64,000 bases of DNA from Terriglobus sp. RCC_193 (GCF_041355105.1 NZ_JBFUPK010000001.1:1116001-1180000); one strand, 5' to 3'. Counted from the first letter of the stretch, positions 8,834 to 16,274 are shown. Notes: a model not told the origin generated them from the sequence alone. Numbers and translations are program-made.

Positions 8834-9312
8834 TAGCTCAACCCTGCCGCCGCCAGGCCGTACACCTCATCCTGCGATCCCGGCACCGCCCGGAAAGCAA
8901 TGGAGGCACGGTTCCATCCATTAATCACCATCAAAACAAAGGTCAGGTCCGTCAATTCCTTCTCCGAAAGTTCCTTCCGAGCCGACTCGAAAATGGCGTC
9001 GCTCACGCCATGAGCATCCAGCTTCGTCACCGCCTCGGTCCACTCCAGGGCGGCGCGTTCCTTCGGGGTAAACAGGTTGCTCTCGCGCCAGATGCTCACA
9101 TGGTAAAGCCTCAACTCACGTTCCCCGGCAATCTTCGCCTGCTTCACATGCATATCCAGGCAGAAGGCGCAGCCATTCAATTGCGAAGCGCGAATCTCCA
9201 CCAAGGCCTGCAGCTTTTCGTCGATGACGCTCTTCTTCAGAGCCATGCTCATCTCCAGGTACTTGCGGAACAACTCGGGTGACTGGTGCGCGTAATCAAT
9301 ACGAAGTGACAT
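8833..9312 (-). CDS. Carboxymuconolactone decarboxylase (AhpD-like) family protein
   Basis: A 159-residue helical protein with the AhpD-type motif ASQLNGCAFCLDMHVKQAK: C48 and C51 form the redox pair and H55 follows. Relatives reduce peroxides or serve as thiol-disulfide partners in stress response. The start ATG 9312 is supported by GAGAGGGA upstream; the frame extends further left but into the operator palindrome. Being first in an operon with an Rrf2-type sensor suggests redox- or iron-controlled expression. The physiological substrate is unknown. Confidence 0.85.
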   Translation of the reverse strand: MSLRIDYAHQSPELFRKYLEMSMALKKSVIDEKLQALVEIRASQLNGCAFCLDMHVKQAKIAGERELRLYHVSIWRESNLFTPKERAALEWTEAVTKLDAHGVSDAIFESARKELSEKELTDLTFVLMVINGWNRASIAFRAVPGSQDEVYGLAAAGLS

Positions 9313-9334
9313 GAGACTATCCCTCTCTTTCTTA

Positions 9335-9355
9335 TACGGATATTTATTATCCGTA
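9335..9355 (-). promoter_or_regulatory. Palindromic operator of the CMD-Rrf2-thiG operon
   Basis: Arms TACGGATA and TATCCGTA form a perfect 8-bp inverted repeat around a 5-base A/T spacer, 22 bases in front of the first gene of the operon and overlapping the expected promoter. Rrf2-type repressors often bind short A/T-centred palindromes of this kind. Autoregulation by the Rrf2 gene of the same operon is inferred. Confidence 0.7.
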
Positions 9356-9390
9356 ATTAAGATGTTCCTTGCGAATGCTCGATGCAAGAA

Positions 9391-9441
9391 CAAAACAAAA
9401 AAGAAATGGCCCGTGCCGGATAGGCATGCGGGCCATTTCTT
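9391..9441 (-). terminator. Strong Rho-independent terminator, minus strand
   Basis: Arms 9401-9413 and 9429-9441 pair perfectly over 13 bp (AAGAAATGGCCCG with its complement); TGCC/GGCA extend the stem after a two-base bulge. Read on the minus strand the stem runs straight into TTTTTTGTTTTG. No minus-strand protein gene lies to its right, so it marks the end of some other minus-strand transcript, proposed here to be a structured RNA. Confidence 0.75.
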
Positions 9442-9600
9442 ATTTGCGGTGAACTGTTGAGATTTGACCTGAGGCGTCCACTCGTTCGGAGGGCCTCGGC
9501 GGAGTCAGCCGTGCAAAATCCCCATACTGGCGGATGTAGTGCATTGTTCGGCGAGATTGCCAGGTCTGGAGCGGAACGCTCTAGGCCTCAGTCACCTCAC
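9391..9600 (-). ncRNA. Candidate structured noncoding RNA (unassigned)
   Basis: Between two protein genes lies a stretch of about 410 bases (9394-9806) with no convincing coding frame. On the minus strand it folds well. A closing stem pairs 9585-9594 with 9465-9475 (TGAC-TGAGGC with GCCTCA-g-GTCA); inside are the small hairpin GAGCG/CGCTC and a long arm using GCCG/CGGC, TGCA/TGCA and ATCC/GGAT. The region ends in the strong terminator at 9391-9441. The size and rod shape resemble 6S-like regulatory RNAs or lineage-specific acidobacterial motifs, but I could not match conserved motifs of 6S, SRP, tmRNA or RNase P RNA. The 5' end is not defined. Confidence 0.45.
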
Positions 9601-9806
9601 GTGTTGAACCACACAAACTACTGTCACATTTCATAGGCTTGGACCATCCTCCTTTCCCGTGTAAGCGTGAGACTACGCCTGCCGAAAACCGTTAGCAAGA
9701 CCATACAAACGCCGGAATCCGCCAGTCTCAAGGCATCCCCGCCACCTTTTGCCAACGTCTCAAAAAACCGGTTGCTGAATTCAGAAAGAGAAAAGCTGGG
9801 GGTTCC

Positions 9807-10028
9807 ATGAAGGGTCTCACCATTGTTGGAGTTGTATTGGTTCTCGCGGGCATTGTGACGCTGGTTACCGGTGGATTTTCTTTCAAGGAAAAGAAGCAGG
9901 ACGCCAAACTAGGCCCCATCCAGGTCAGCCACACGGAAGAGCATTCCTTTCCGATCGGCCCTGTTGTCTCCGGCGTTCTTATCGTTGCCGGGCTCGGCCT
10001 CGCAGTAGCAGGCGCACGCAGCAAGTAA
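9807..10028 (+). CDS. Small membrane protein with two helices
   Basis: A 73-residue protein with an N-terminal membrane helix (about residues 4-25), a short polar stretch rich in Lys/Glu/His, and a second helix (about 50-68) ending in ARSK. Both ends are predicted on the same side, probably the cytoplasm. GGGGG precedes the ATG, and a good terminator follows at 10045, so it forms its own transcription unit. The function is not recognised. Confidence 0.7.
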   Translation: MKGLTIVGVVLVLAGIVTLVTGGFSFKEKKQDAKLGPIQVSHTEEHSFPIGPVVSGVLIVAGLGLAVAGARSK

Positions 10029-10044
10029 TCGCTGCAATAAGAAA

Positions 10045-10080
10045 AACCCCGGTCGCATATGCTGCCGGGGGTTCTTCGTT
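10045..10080 (+). terminator. Rho-independent terminator
   Basis: AACCCCGG (10045-10052) pairs with CCGGGG(G)TT (10065-10073), followed by the T-rich TTCTTCGTT. It ends the small membrane protein gene. AAAA before the stem means it could also stop minus-strand transcription from the 49-residue gene that follows. Confidence 0.75.
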
Positions 10081-10097
10081 TGTCTGGAGCTTCATCT

Positions 10098-10247
10098 TCA
10101 GCCGTGTTTGAAGTACTGGATTGCCCTCTCGTGCTTCTCGGCGGCTTCGCGCGAAGAAAACGTTCCCAGATTCCTGCGCTTACCCGTCTTCTCATCCACC
10201 TTGCGGGAGTAAATACGAAATTCACCGGATTTAAGTTTGCGAATCAT
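10098..10247 (-). CDS. Small basic conserved-type protein (49 aa)
   Basis: A 49-residue protein on the minus strand, starting MIRKLKSGEFRIYSRK and ending AIQYFKHG, with the middle KTGKRRNLGTFSSREAAEKH. The pattern KLKSGxxRxYSRKxDxKTGKRRNLGTF followed by EAAEKHExxxQYFK matches a short protein I recognise as recurring in many bacteria without known function. It is strongly basic and probably cytoplasmic. The upstream GGAAGG is somewhat far from the ATG. It lies between two plus-strand genes with its own terminator side at 10045-10073. Confidence 0.7.
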   Translation of the reverse strand: MIRKLKSGEFRIYSRKVDEKTGKRRNLGTFSSREAAEKHERAIQYFKHG

Positions 10248-10352
10248 GGCACATGAGACGCCTTCCAGATCGCACACAGCGAATGCCTGCGAGACGCCGT
10301 ATCGCGCCCATATTCGAACGGCTCAACAACACCCACACCTATACTGAAATTC

Positions 10353-11270
10353 GTGGCATCCCATTGGATCATTCCCGCGCTCGCAGGCATCATCGGCCTC
10401 GCGCTTGGCAGCTTTCTCAACGTCTGCATCGTACGTCTTCCTGCAGAGGAATCCATCATCTCGCCGCGCTCTCGCTGCCCCCACTGCCACGCGCAGCTAC
10501 GCTGGTATGACAACATTCCGCTGCTCAGCTATCTGTTGCTCCGTGGCCGCTGCCGCGATTGTCACGAGCGCATCTCCTGGCGTTACCCGGCGGTCGAACT
10601 CGCTGTAGCTCTCTGGTTCGTCGTCAGCTTCTGGCCGTTCACCCATCCGCTGCCCGGCGACTTCGACCCGATCACGCAGCTCACTCTCCGCTGCTTCTCC
10701 ACCGCCTGCCTTGGATGGTTCCTCATCGGCCTCGCCGTCACGGATTGGCGTGAACACATCCTGCCCAGCGACCTCACCTACGGTGGCATCTTCGTGGGAC
10801 TCGCCATCACCTGCATGCAGGCGTTCTTCCTCGACTCACAACAGGACGACGTCGTCCTCAAGCACGAGATCAACATCAACAGCGCCAACGCAGGCCGCAG
10901 CACCGGCAATGTCTTCCTCACCGGGCCAGAGTTCCACATCTTCAGCCACATCTTCGCAGCCGCAGCAGCGTTCCTTCTGCTCTACGCCATCCGCGCCATC
11001 TACAAAGCCCTCCGCAAACGCGACGGCATGGGCCTCGGCGACGCCAAACTCCTCGCCATGATTGCAGCCTTCCTCGGCTTCGCTCCAACAGTAGTCGCAC
11101 TGGCCATCGGCATCTTCCTCGCCACGCTCTACGCAGTCCTGCTTCTCGCACGAGGCAAAGGCAAAGCAACTACTCGTCTCCCCTTCGGCAGCTTCCTCGC
11201 CGTTGCGGGCCTCATTGCAGCTTTTTACGGCCAAACAATTGCAGACGCTTATTTGTCCCTCTTTCAATAA
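10353..11270 (+). CDS. pilD: Prepilin peptidase (leader peptidase / N-methyltransferase)
   Basis: A membrane aspartic protease of 305 residues (family A24) that cuts leader peptides of type IV pilins and pseudopilins and methylates the new N-terminus. The N-terminal domain has GSFLNVCIVRLP and two zinc-type pairs, CPHC and CRDC, followed by the helices. The catalytic Asp pair is in AVTDWREHILPSDL and GMGLGDAKLLAM. A hydrophilic insert of about 40 residues after the fourth helix makes it longer than E. coli-type enzymes. GTG 10353 is the start. It is unlinked to pilin genes here, but the pseudopilins at 48.3-49.2 kb are likely substrates. Confidence 0.9.
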   Translation: MASHWIIPALAGIIGLALGSFLNVCIVRLPAEESIISPRSRCPHCHAQLRWYDNIPLLSYLLLRGRCRDCHERISWRYPAVELAVALWFVVSFWPFTHPLPGDFDPITQLTLRCFSTACLGWFLIGLAVTDWREHILPSDLTYGGIFVGLAITCMQAFFLDSQQDDVVLKHEININSANAGRSTGNVFLTGPEFHIFSHIFAAAAAFLLLYAIRAIYKALRKRDGMGLGDAKLLAMIAAFLGFAPTVVALAIGIFLATLYAVLLLARGKGKATTRLPFGSFLAVAGLIAAFYGQTIADAYLSLFQ

Positions 11271-11391
11271 CTGTGGGAGCCAGCGAATATAGGACGTAAT
11301 CCGTTATTCCCCTCTTAGGCGCCGGCATTTAATATCCATAAATGGGTGGAATCAGTACTTTCGGCGCCCTCAAACGGACGGGATACGGCGC

Positions 11392-12252
11392 ATGGGAAGG
11401 GCTAGCCGCAACAAGAGAACTAAGAGGTTGGAATCGACAGCCGAAAATACACCACTACAGTATTCTGCGCCTTCTGCATCAAGAGCAATACCCCTCTCCT
11501 TTGAGTTTTGCGCGAGCATCGTCTTAACGATCTTGCTATTCCTGCTTGACAAAGGTGGCAAAGCAAACTCTTGGGTATTTGCAATTGGCCTTCTGCTGAT
11601 ATACCTGCTTACTGTCCATCCACTCCTTGGCCTGAAATGGATAGGTTCCGGAACAGATAGGGCGAGGCAGGCCAAGAAAATTTCCTGCGTCGTAGTGCCT
11701 TTCTTCTTCATTGTGCCTTTGGGAATTTGGGTGTTTCCGATCGCGACCAAAAAGCCTTCCGATAGTGGGAAGTCTCTCGGGATAGCCAGCCTGACAATGA
11801 AACAGCTATTCGATCAAGACTTCAGTGGATCATCGGTTACTCAAGATGTGCCACAAATTGTGGTGCTGAATCACAGTCGCAGAATCGACATCGTGGCAAA
11901 GATGGTGTTTTCGCTTACCGAGCAGACATTTTCTATTGCTTACTACATTCCAGCGAATGTAACCCCTGTCTTAGTAGCGAAAACGGCTGCGGAAAATTAC
12001 CAACAAGTTCTCAAAGAGAGAGATAAGTTTCGTGGGACGGAAGTGGATTATGGCGGCGGAAGACCTATGAACACAGATGACGCGACTTTTACAAACAAGG
12101 CGATTGTCTACTATGACGGCAGGCTGAGTCTTCAGGAGCAAGCTGCAATTGAAAGGGCCTTCAATAGTCAGGGCATTTCAGTGATCACGAGGGAATATGC
12201 CTATCTCATGGAAGAACTTCGCAATCGAAAAATTCAAGCCAACCCAAGGTAA
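11392..12252 (+). CDS. Unknown membrane protein in a low-GC segment
   Basis: A protein of 286 residues that I do not recognise. It starts with a basic stretch (GRASRNKRTKR), has three hydrophobic segments (about 37-55, 60-78 and 99-118) and then a soluble C-terminal domain of about 165 residues rich in Lys, Thr and Asn. Its base composition is clearly lower in GC than the flanks and its codons include many ending in A or T, which suggests horizontal transfer. The stop codon touches the decapitated Xre regulator that follows in the same frame. Confidence 0.6.
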   Translation: MGRASRNKRTKRLESTAENTPLQYSAPSASRAIPLSFEFCASIVLTILLFLLDKGGKANSWVFAIGLLLIYLLTVHPLLGLKWIGSGTDRARQAKKISCVVVPFFFIVPLGIWVFPIATKKPSDSGKSLGIASLTMKQLFDQDFSGSSVTQDVPQIVVLNHSRRIDIVAKMVFSLTEQTFSIAYYIPANVTPVLVAKTAAENYQQVLKERDKFRGTEVDYGGGRPMNTDDATFTNKAIVYYDGRLSLQEQAAIERAFNSQGISVITREYAYLMEELRNRKIQANPR

Positions 12253-12471
12253 ACATCGGGCATCATCCGCGACCTCCGCGCCACACACTCCATGACGCAA
12301 CAGGACCTGGCCGACCGCATCGGCGTCACCCGCCAGACCATCATCGCCATCCAGTCGGACAAGTATTCCCCGTCACTGGAGGTCGCCTTCCGTATCGCGA
12401 CGGTATTTGCGATTCCGCTGGAACAGGTCTTCCAGTATCAGCCGTCATCACCCGCCAAGAAAACGCGTTAA
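12253..12471 (+). pseudogene. Xre-family regulator lacking its start (truncated)
   Basis: The frame reads [19 protein letters not shown], then [19 protein letters not shown] and [22 protein letters not shown]. This is the full helix-turn-helix of the small Xre/YozG-like regulators, but it has no start codon at the expected place: the codon before it is the TAA stop of the foreign gene. The first in-frame ATG (12292) falls inside helix 1, so initiation there would lose part of the domain. Probably broken by the insertion of the low-GC segment; a short active form from 12292 is possible. Its end overlaps the convergent VOC gene by four bases. Confidence 0.65.
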
Positions 12472-12866
12472 GCCTTACGCAGTCGCATGGGCCAACCGAT
12501 CCGAACCAGCGTCTCATCGGGATCGGAGAGCGAAAACTCATACATCCCCCACGGCTTCTCTTCCGGCCGCTTGCCCTTTTCCAGAATTTCCGCGCCGAAG
12601 ACAGCAGCCAGTTCGTCCACTTTCTCCGTGTACAGGTAGAGTCCAAACGGATTCTTCCCGGGAATCAGCCAGCCCGGCACCGACGGCTGCAGATGAATCT
12701 CGCCACCCAGCTCGTCTGAAAGCATCAGGTACTCTTCATCGCCAGAGGCATTCGTGAATCCCAGTCGCGCATAAAACGCGCGGCTCCGCGCCACGTTCGT
12801 GCACGGAAGAATCGCCGTCAAAGTATGCCTGCGCTCCGTCATAACCCGAGTATGTTCCCCTGCCAT
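12468..12866 (-). CDS. VOC-fold (glyoxalase/bleomycin-resistance-like) protein
   Basis: A small vicinal oxygen chelate protein of about 132 residues: [22 protein letters not shown] opens the first beta-alpha-beta unit, and [20 protein letters not shown] closes the second with the usual Glu near the end. Such proteins bind metal or small molecules (antibiotics, methylglyoxal adducts); no specific substrate is suggested. The start is uncertain: GTG 12875, ATG 12866 and ATG 12842 are in frame. It is divergent from nuoA and its 5' end abuts the putative nuo promoter. Confidence 0.75.
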   Translation of the reverse strand: MAGEHTRVMTERRHTLTAILPCTNVARSRAFYARLGFTNASGDEEYLMLSDELGGEIHLQPSVPGWLIPGKNPFGLYLYTEKVDELAAVFGAEILEKGKRPEEKPWGMYEFSLSDPDETLVRIGWPMRLRKA

Positions 12867-12894
12867 TTGCTTCACAACGTCTTGCGACTAGAAT
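12867..12894 (+). promoter_or_regulatory. Possible promoter of the nuo operon
   Basis: TTGCTT (12867-12872) and TAGAAT (12889-12894) are 16 bases apart and resemble sigma-70 -35 and -10 boxes; transcription would start about 28 bases before the nuoA ATG. The -10 box is good and the -35 weak. No operator is obvious. Confidence 0.35.
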
Positions 12895-12928
12895 CAGAAC
12901 TGGAACTAAAGAAAATTCAGAGGATGGC

Positions 12929-13339
12929 ATGAACACGTCACATCCCTATATCTGGAATTACCTTCCGCTGGCCTTCCAGTTGCTGGTGGCCGTCGGACTG
13001 GCTGGCGGCATGGTCGTCGGATCGTATTTCATCGGCAAGAAGCGTGCCAGCAAGGTCAAGGCAGGCGCCTACGAATGCGGTATGGAGCCCGTCGGCGACG
13101 CCCGCGGACGCTTTTCCGTGCGCTTTTACATGGTTGCCATGCTCTTCATTCTGTTCGACGTGGAAGCCGTCTTCATGCTTCCCTGGGCGGTGATCTATCG
13201 CCAGCTCCCCCACATCACCGGATCGCGCTTCTTCGGCTTCTGGGAGATGATCGTGTACCTCGGCTTTGTAGCCGTGGGCCTGTTTTACGTTTGGAAGAAG
13301 GGCGTCCTTGACTGGAGCCAGGACAAGGCGGACCTCTAA
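12929..13339 (+). CDS. nuoA: NADH-quinone oxidoreductase subunit A
   Basis: A membrane subunit of respiratory complex I, 136 residues with three membrane helices. The conserved loop YECGMEP (C50) between helices 1 and 2, and the acidic motif LFDVEAVFMLPW in helix 2, are the family marks; these sit near the quinone channel. AGAGG precedes the ATG. It is first in the nuo locus. Its stop shares one base with the nuoC start (TAATG), so nuoB, which normally comes next, has no room here. Confidence 0.95.
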   Translation: MNTSHPYIWNYLPLAFQLLVAVGLAGGMVVGSYFIGKKRASKVKAGAYECGMEPVGDARGRFSVRFYMVAMLFILFDVEAVFMLPWAVIYRQLPHITGSRFFGFWEMIVYLGFVAVGLFYVWKKGVLDWSQDKADL

Positions 13340-13821
13340 TGGCAGAAGCTCTCCTCTCCCTCGAAGCCGTTCGCGAACACATGGCCGACAACCCGGCCGT
13401 AGTCGCGCTTGCCGATCTCGCCGTAAAGGCAAAATTTGATCGCGACGAACTCACTATTTACGTCGCATCGCAGAACATCGTCGCTGCTGCAACCGCCGTG
13501 CAGAAGGCCGGTTACAACTTCCTTGAAGATGTAACCGCAGTTGACTGGTATCCCAGCGAACCACGCTTCCAGGTGACCTACCACATCGTCAGCATGAAGC
13601 TGAAGCAGCGCATCCGCCTCGCGGCACTGCTCGACGGTGAAGATCCGGTCATCGACTCCATCACCTCCGTCTGGCCCAGCGCGAATTTCTACGAGCGCGA
13701 AATATGGGACCTGTTCGGCATCCGCCTCATCGGCCACCCGAACCTGACCCGCATCATGATGCCCACCGACTGGACGGGCCATCCGTTGCGCAAGGACTAC
13801 CCCGTCGAGGGCTACCGCTAA
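13339..13821 (+). CDS. nuoC: NADH-quinone oxidoreductase subunit C
   Basis: The 30-kDa-type subunit of the peripheral arm of complex I, 160 residues. The signature near the C-terminus, YEREIWDLFGIRLIGHP followed by LTRIMMPTDW and HPLRKDYPVEGY, is complete. It is a separate protein, not fused to NuoD or NuoB as in some bacteria. It is coupled to nuoA by start-stop overlap, and nuoD follows after 70 bases. Confidence 0.95.
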   Translation: MAEALLSLEAVREHMADNPAVVALADLAVKAKFDRDELTIYVASQNIVAAATAVQKAGYNFLEDVTAVDWYPSEPRFQVTYHIVSMKLKQRIRLAALLDGEDPVIDSITSVWPSANFYEREIWDLFGIRLIGHPNLTRIMMPTDWTGHPLRKDYPVEGYR

Positions 13822-13891
13822 ACATTGCGAACATGGCGTAATCACTGCGCCCATTGCGTTCTGCTTTCAGCAACTTTTGAGGACAAGCAAC

Positions 13892-15145
13892 ATGGCACCT
13901 GTAGCCGCTCCTGACATGATCAACCCCGGTGTGGACGACGTCGTCGCAGACGCTCGCCGTCACAACCAGGACCCCTCGAACGACCACACCATGGTCCTCA
14001 ACATGGGACCGCAGCACCCGTCCACCCACGGCGTGCTCCGTCTGGTGCTTGAGATCGACGGTGAGACGGTCCTCTCCGTCGCGCCGGACATTGGTTACCT
14101 GCACACCGGCATCGAGAAGACCACCGAAGCCAAGTTTTACCAGCAGGTCGTTCCTCTCACAGACCGCATCGACTATCTCTGCCCCATGACCAACAACCTG
14201 GCCTACGTGCTGGCGGTTGAAAAGCTCCTGGGCCTTGAGATTCCGGAACGCGCAGAGACCATCCGTATCCTGCTGAACGAGCTCACGCGCATCCAGTCGC
14301 ATCTCGTCTGGCTGGGCACGCACGCCATGGATATCGGCGCGCTCACCGTCTTCCTCTACTGTTTCCGCGAGCGCGAAGAACTCCTCCGCCTCTTTGAAGC
14401 CGTCGCCGGACAGCGCATGATGACCAGCTACTTCCGCATCGGCGGCCTTTCCATGGAACCACCCATCGATTGGTTCGCCCGCGTGCAGAAGTTCCTGAAG
14501 ATCATGCCGTCGAAGATCGCCGAGTATGAAGGCCTGCTCAGCGGCAACCCCATCTGGATCAACCGCCTCAAGGGCGTCGGCTACCTCTCACCTGAGGACG
14601 CAATTGCCCTCGGCGTCACCGGCCCGCCACTCCGTGCCTCGGGTGTGGACTGGGATCTGCGCCGCGACATGCCCTACTCCGGCTACGAGAAGTACCAGTT
14701 CAAGGTACCCATCCGCACCGAAGGCGACGTCTGGGCGCGCTACGTCATCCGCCTCGAAGAAATGTACGAGTCGGTAAAGATCTGCCAGCAGGCGCTGGAC
14801 CGCATGCCGGAAGGCCCCATCGTGGCCGACGCGCCCAAGATCATCCTGCCCAACCGCGAGCAGATGAAGACCCAGATGGAATCGCTTATCCACCACTTCA
14901 AGATCGTCACCGAGGGCTTCGCAGTCCCCGCAGGCGAAGTCTTCCAGGCAGTGGAATCGCCCCGCGGCGTCATGGGCTACTACGTGGTCTCCGACGGCAC
15001 GGCAAAGCCCCTGCGCGTCCACATGCGCAATCCCAGCTATGCAACACTGCAGGCGCTGGAAACCATGTGCAAAGGCAAACTCCTGGGCGACGTCGTAGCC
15101 GTCATCGGCTCCATCGACATTGTCCTCGGCGAGATCGACCGGTAA
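13892..15145 (+). CDS. nuoD: NADH-quinone oxidoreductase subunit D
   Basis: The 49-kDa subunit of complex I, 417 residues, homologous to the large subunit of NiFe hydrogenases and lining the quinone pocket. LNMGPQHPSTHGVLRL with the quinone-site His, the helix IGYLHTGIEKTTEAK and the C-terminal IGSIDIVLGEIDR end are typical. ATG 13892 is chosen because GAGGA sits eight bases upstream; a TTG at 13877 is in frame but less likely. A hairpin after the gene (15167-15202) may end or attenuate the nuoACD transcript. Confidence 0.95.
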   Translation: MAPVAAPDMINPGVDDVVADARRHNQDPSNDHTMVLNMGPQHPSTHGVLRLVLEIDGETVLSVAPDIGYLHTGIEKTTEAKFYQQVVPLTDRIDYLCPMTNNLAYVLAVEKLLGLEIPERAETIRILLNELTRIQSHLVWLGTHAMDIGALTVFLYCFREREELLRLFEAVAGQRMMTSYFRIGGLSMEPPIDWFARVQKFLKIMPSKIAEYEGLLSGNPIWINRLKGVGYLSPEDAIALGVTGPPLRASGVDWDLRRDMPYSGYEKYQFKVPIRTEGDVWARYVIRLEEMYESVKICQQALDRMPEGPIVADAPKIILPNREQMKTQMESLIHHFKIVTEGFAVPAGEVFQAVESPRGVMGYYVVSDGTAKPLRVHMRNPSYATLQALETMCKGKLLGDVVAVIGSIDIVLGEIDR

Positions 15146-15166
15146 GTAACCCAAACCAAATGAGTA

Positions 15167-15202
15167 CCCCACATCTCGCTTCTGAGATGTGGGGTTTCTT
15201 CT
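15167..15202 (+). terminator. Palindromic repeat copy acting as terminator after nuoD
   Basis: CCCCACATCTC (15167-15177) and GAGATGTGGGG (15184-15194) form a perfect 11-bp stem around GCTTCT, then TTTCTTCTTG. Almost the same palindrome recurs between atpB and atpE (35927-35961) and inside lysS (38662-38696), so this is a member of a repeat family that here has a terminator-like T-run. Confidence 0.7.
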
Positions 15203-15236
15203 TGCGTTGAAGGTACGGAAGGAGTCAAATGACTGT

Positions 15237-15788
15237 ATGGCAACCGCCGCCCACATCCCGGTAAGCGAATACCTTCACACCGTCTATCGTCCGGATTGCG
15301 ACTACGTGGATGGTGAAGTTGAGGAGCGCAACTTGGGTGAACAGAAACACGGGCTCGTACAAACCGCGATTGCGGCCATCTTCTTCGCAAATCGTAAAGC
15401 CTGGGGCCTGCGTCCTATCACAGAGCAACGCATTCAGGTGACAGCGTCACGGTATCGAGTCCCGGATGTGTGCGTTGTGTCCTCCTCGGATCCAATCGAA
15501 CCAATTCTTTCGATTGCTCCTGTACTTTGCGTGGAAGTCCTCTCCCCGGAAGACCGTTTTCAACGCATTATCGTCCGCGCGCAGGAATTCCAGCGCATGG
15601 GGGTATCCAACATCTGGATTATCGATCCTGAAACGCGCGAAGCATGGACCATGGATTCTAATGGCGGTGCCGTTCCCATGATGGAAGATGCCTTCACCAT
15701 CCCCGGCACGCCTGTTCGCGTCGACATCGCAGATATTTTCGAAGAAATCGACAACGCTCCCAAAGCCGACAACGCTCCCAAAACATAG
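15237..15788 (+). CDS. Uma2-family (DUF820) putative restriction endonuclease-like protein
   Basis: A 183-residue protein of the Uma2 family, a PD-(D/E)XK nuclease fold that is abundant in acidobacteria and cyanobacteria. YVDGEVEERNLGEQKHG near the start supplies the family Glu, and RVPDVCVV, LCVEVLSPED and IWIIDPETREAW follow in order. The tail repeats NAPK twice. AAGGAG lies 12 bases before ATG 15237, rather far; an upstream in-frame GTG at 15189 would overlap the repeat hairpin. Its biological target is unknown; it is one of four non-nuo genes inserted between nuoD and nuoE. Confidence 0.8.
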   Translation: MATAAHIPVSEYLHTVYRPDCDYVDGEVEERNLGEQKHGLVQTAIAAIFFANRKAWGLRPITEQRIQVTASRYRVPDVCVVSSSDPIEPILSIAPVLCVEVLSPEDRFQRIIVRAQEFQRMGVSNIWIIDPETREAWTMDSNGGAVPMMEDAFTIPGTPVRVDIADIFEEIDNAPKADNAPKT

Positions 15789-15850
15789 TGCATTGGGAAG
15801 AAACACAAAATCCCCTTTTCGGCATCACATGAGTGCACACGAGGAAAACC

Positions 15851-16273
15851 ATGGCCGCCGATCTGCGTGAGAAGGAAAACCTTGACCAGCAGCTTGCGAA
15901 CAACAGCATCCGCATCAAGGAGTTGATCGATCAGCAGTACAACGTGGAAGTCACACGCTCCCTGGTCCTCTGTTTCTCCGCACCCGACGAAGAATGCGCC
16001 CGCGCACTGAACAAAGCTCTCTTCGCAAAAGGCACTCGCTCTCTTACTCGTGACCCGGAGCAGAAATCCAACGGCCGCTGGGCCATCCAGGTGGGGGTCA
16101 AGCGCAGCTTGCGCGACGTTGTCCGCGAGGAGTTCGTCGCAGACCTGGTCCATACCGCCGCTGGCATGAAGGGTACCTACGACGGCTGGAACCTCCTTGC
16201 AGACGAACCTGCGGAACAGACTCAAAAGCACCCCAGCGTACCCGATGTTCAGGGCAGGCGGGTTGCTGCCTGA
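15851..16273 (+). CDS. RraB-like protein (possible ribonuclease regulator)
   Basis: A cytoplasmic protein of 140 residues. The layout, an acidic N-terminal helix, a strand pair around VTRSLVLCFSAPDEECARAL, and the ending GMKGTYDGWNLLADEP, resembles RraB, where YDGWG is the recognisable end. In gamma-proteobacteria RraB inhibits RNase E; whether this distant version does so is unknown. ATG 15851 is chosen for GAGGA six bases upstream. Convergent with the VOC gene, with one base between them. An unrelated function remains possible. Confidence 0.55.
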   Translation: MAADLREKENLDQQLANNSIRIKELIDQQYNVEVTRSLVLCFSAPDEECARALNKALFAKGTRSLTRDPEQKSNGRWAIQVGVKRSLRDVVREEFVADLVHTAAGMKGTYDGWNLLADEPAEQTQKHPSVPDVQGRRVAA

Positions 16274-16274
16274 A

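Noticed and set aside
9391-9600. Naming the structured RNA as 6S, SRP, tmRNA or RNase P RNA
   Set aside because: The SRP tetraloop core, tmRNA ends and RNase P signature sequences are missing, and the 6S central bubble could not be drawn with confidence, so the RNA is left unassigned.
9601-9660. Short minus-strand peptide behind an AAAGGAGG sequence
   Set aside because: The nearest ATG is either directly adjacent to or 13 bases from the site, and the frames are only 7 and 16 codons long; no support for translation.
12929-13900. Hidden nuoB around nuoA/nuoC
   Set aside because: Stop and start of nuoA and nuoC share a base and no frame on either strand shows the NuoB cysteine motif, so nuoB is truly absent here.
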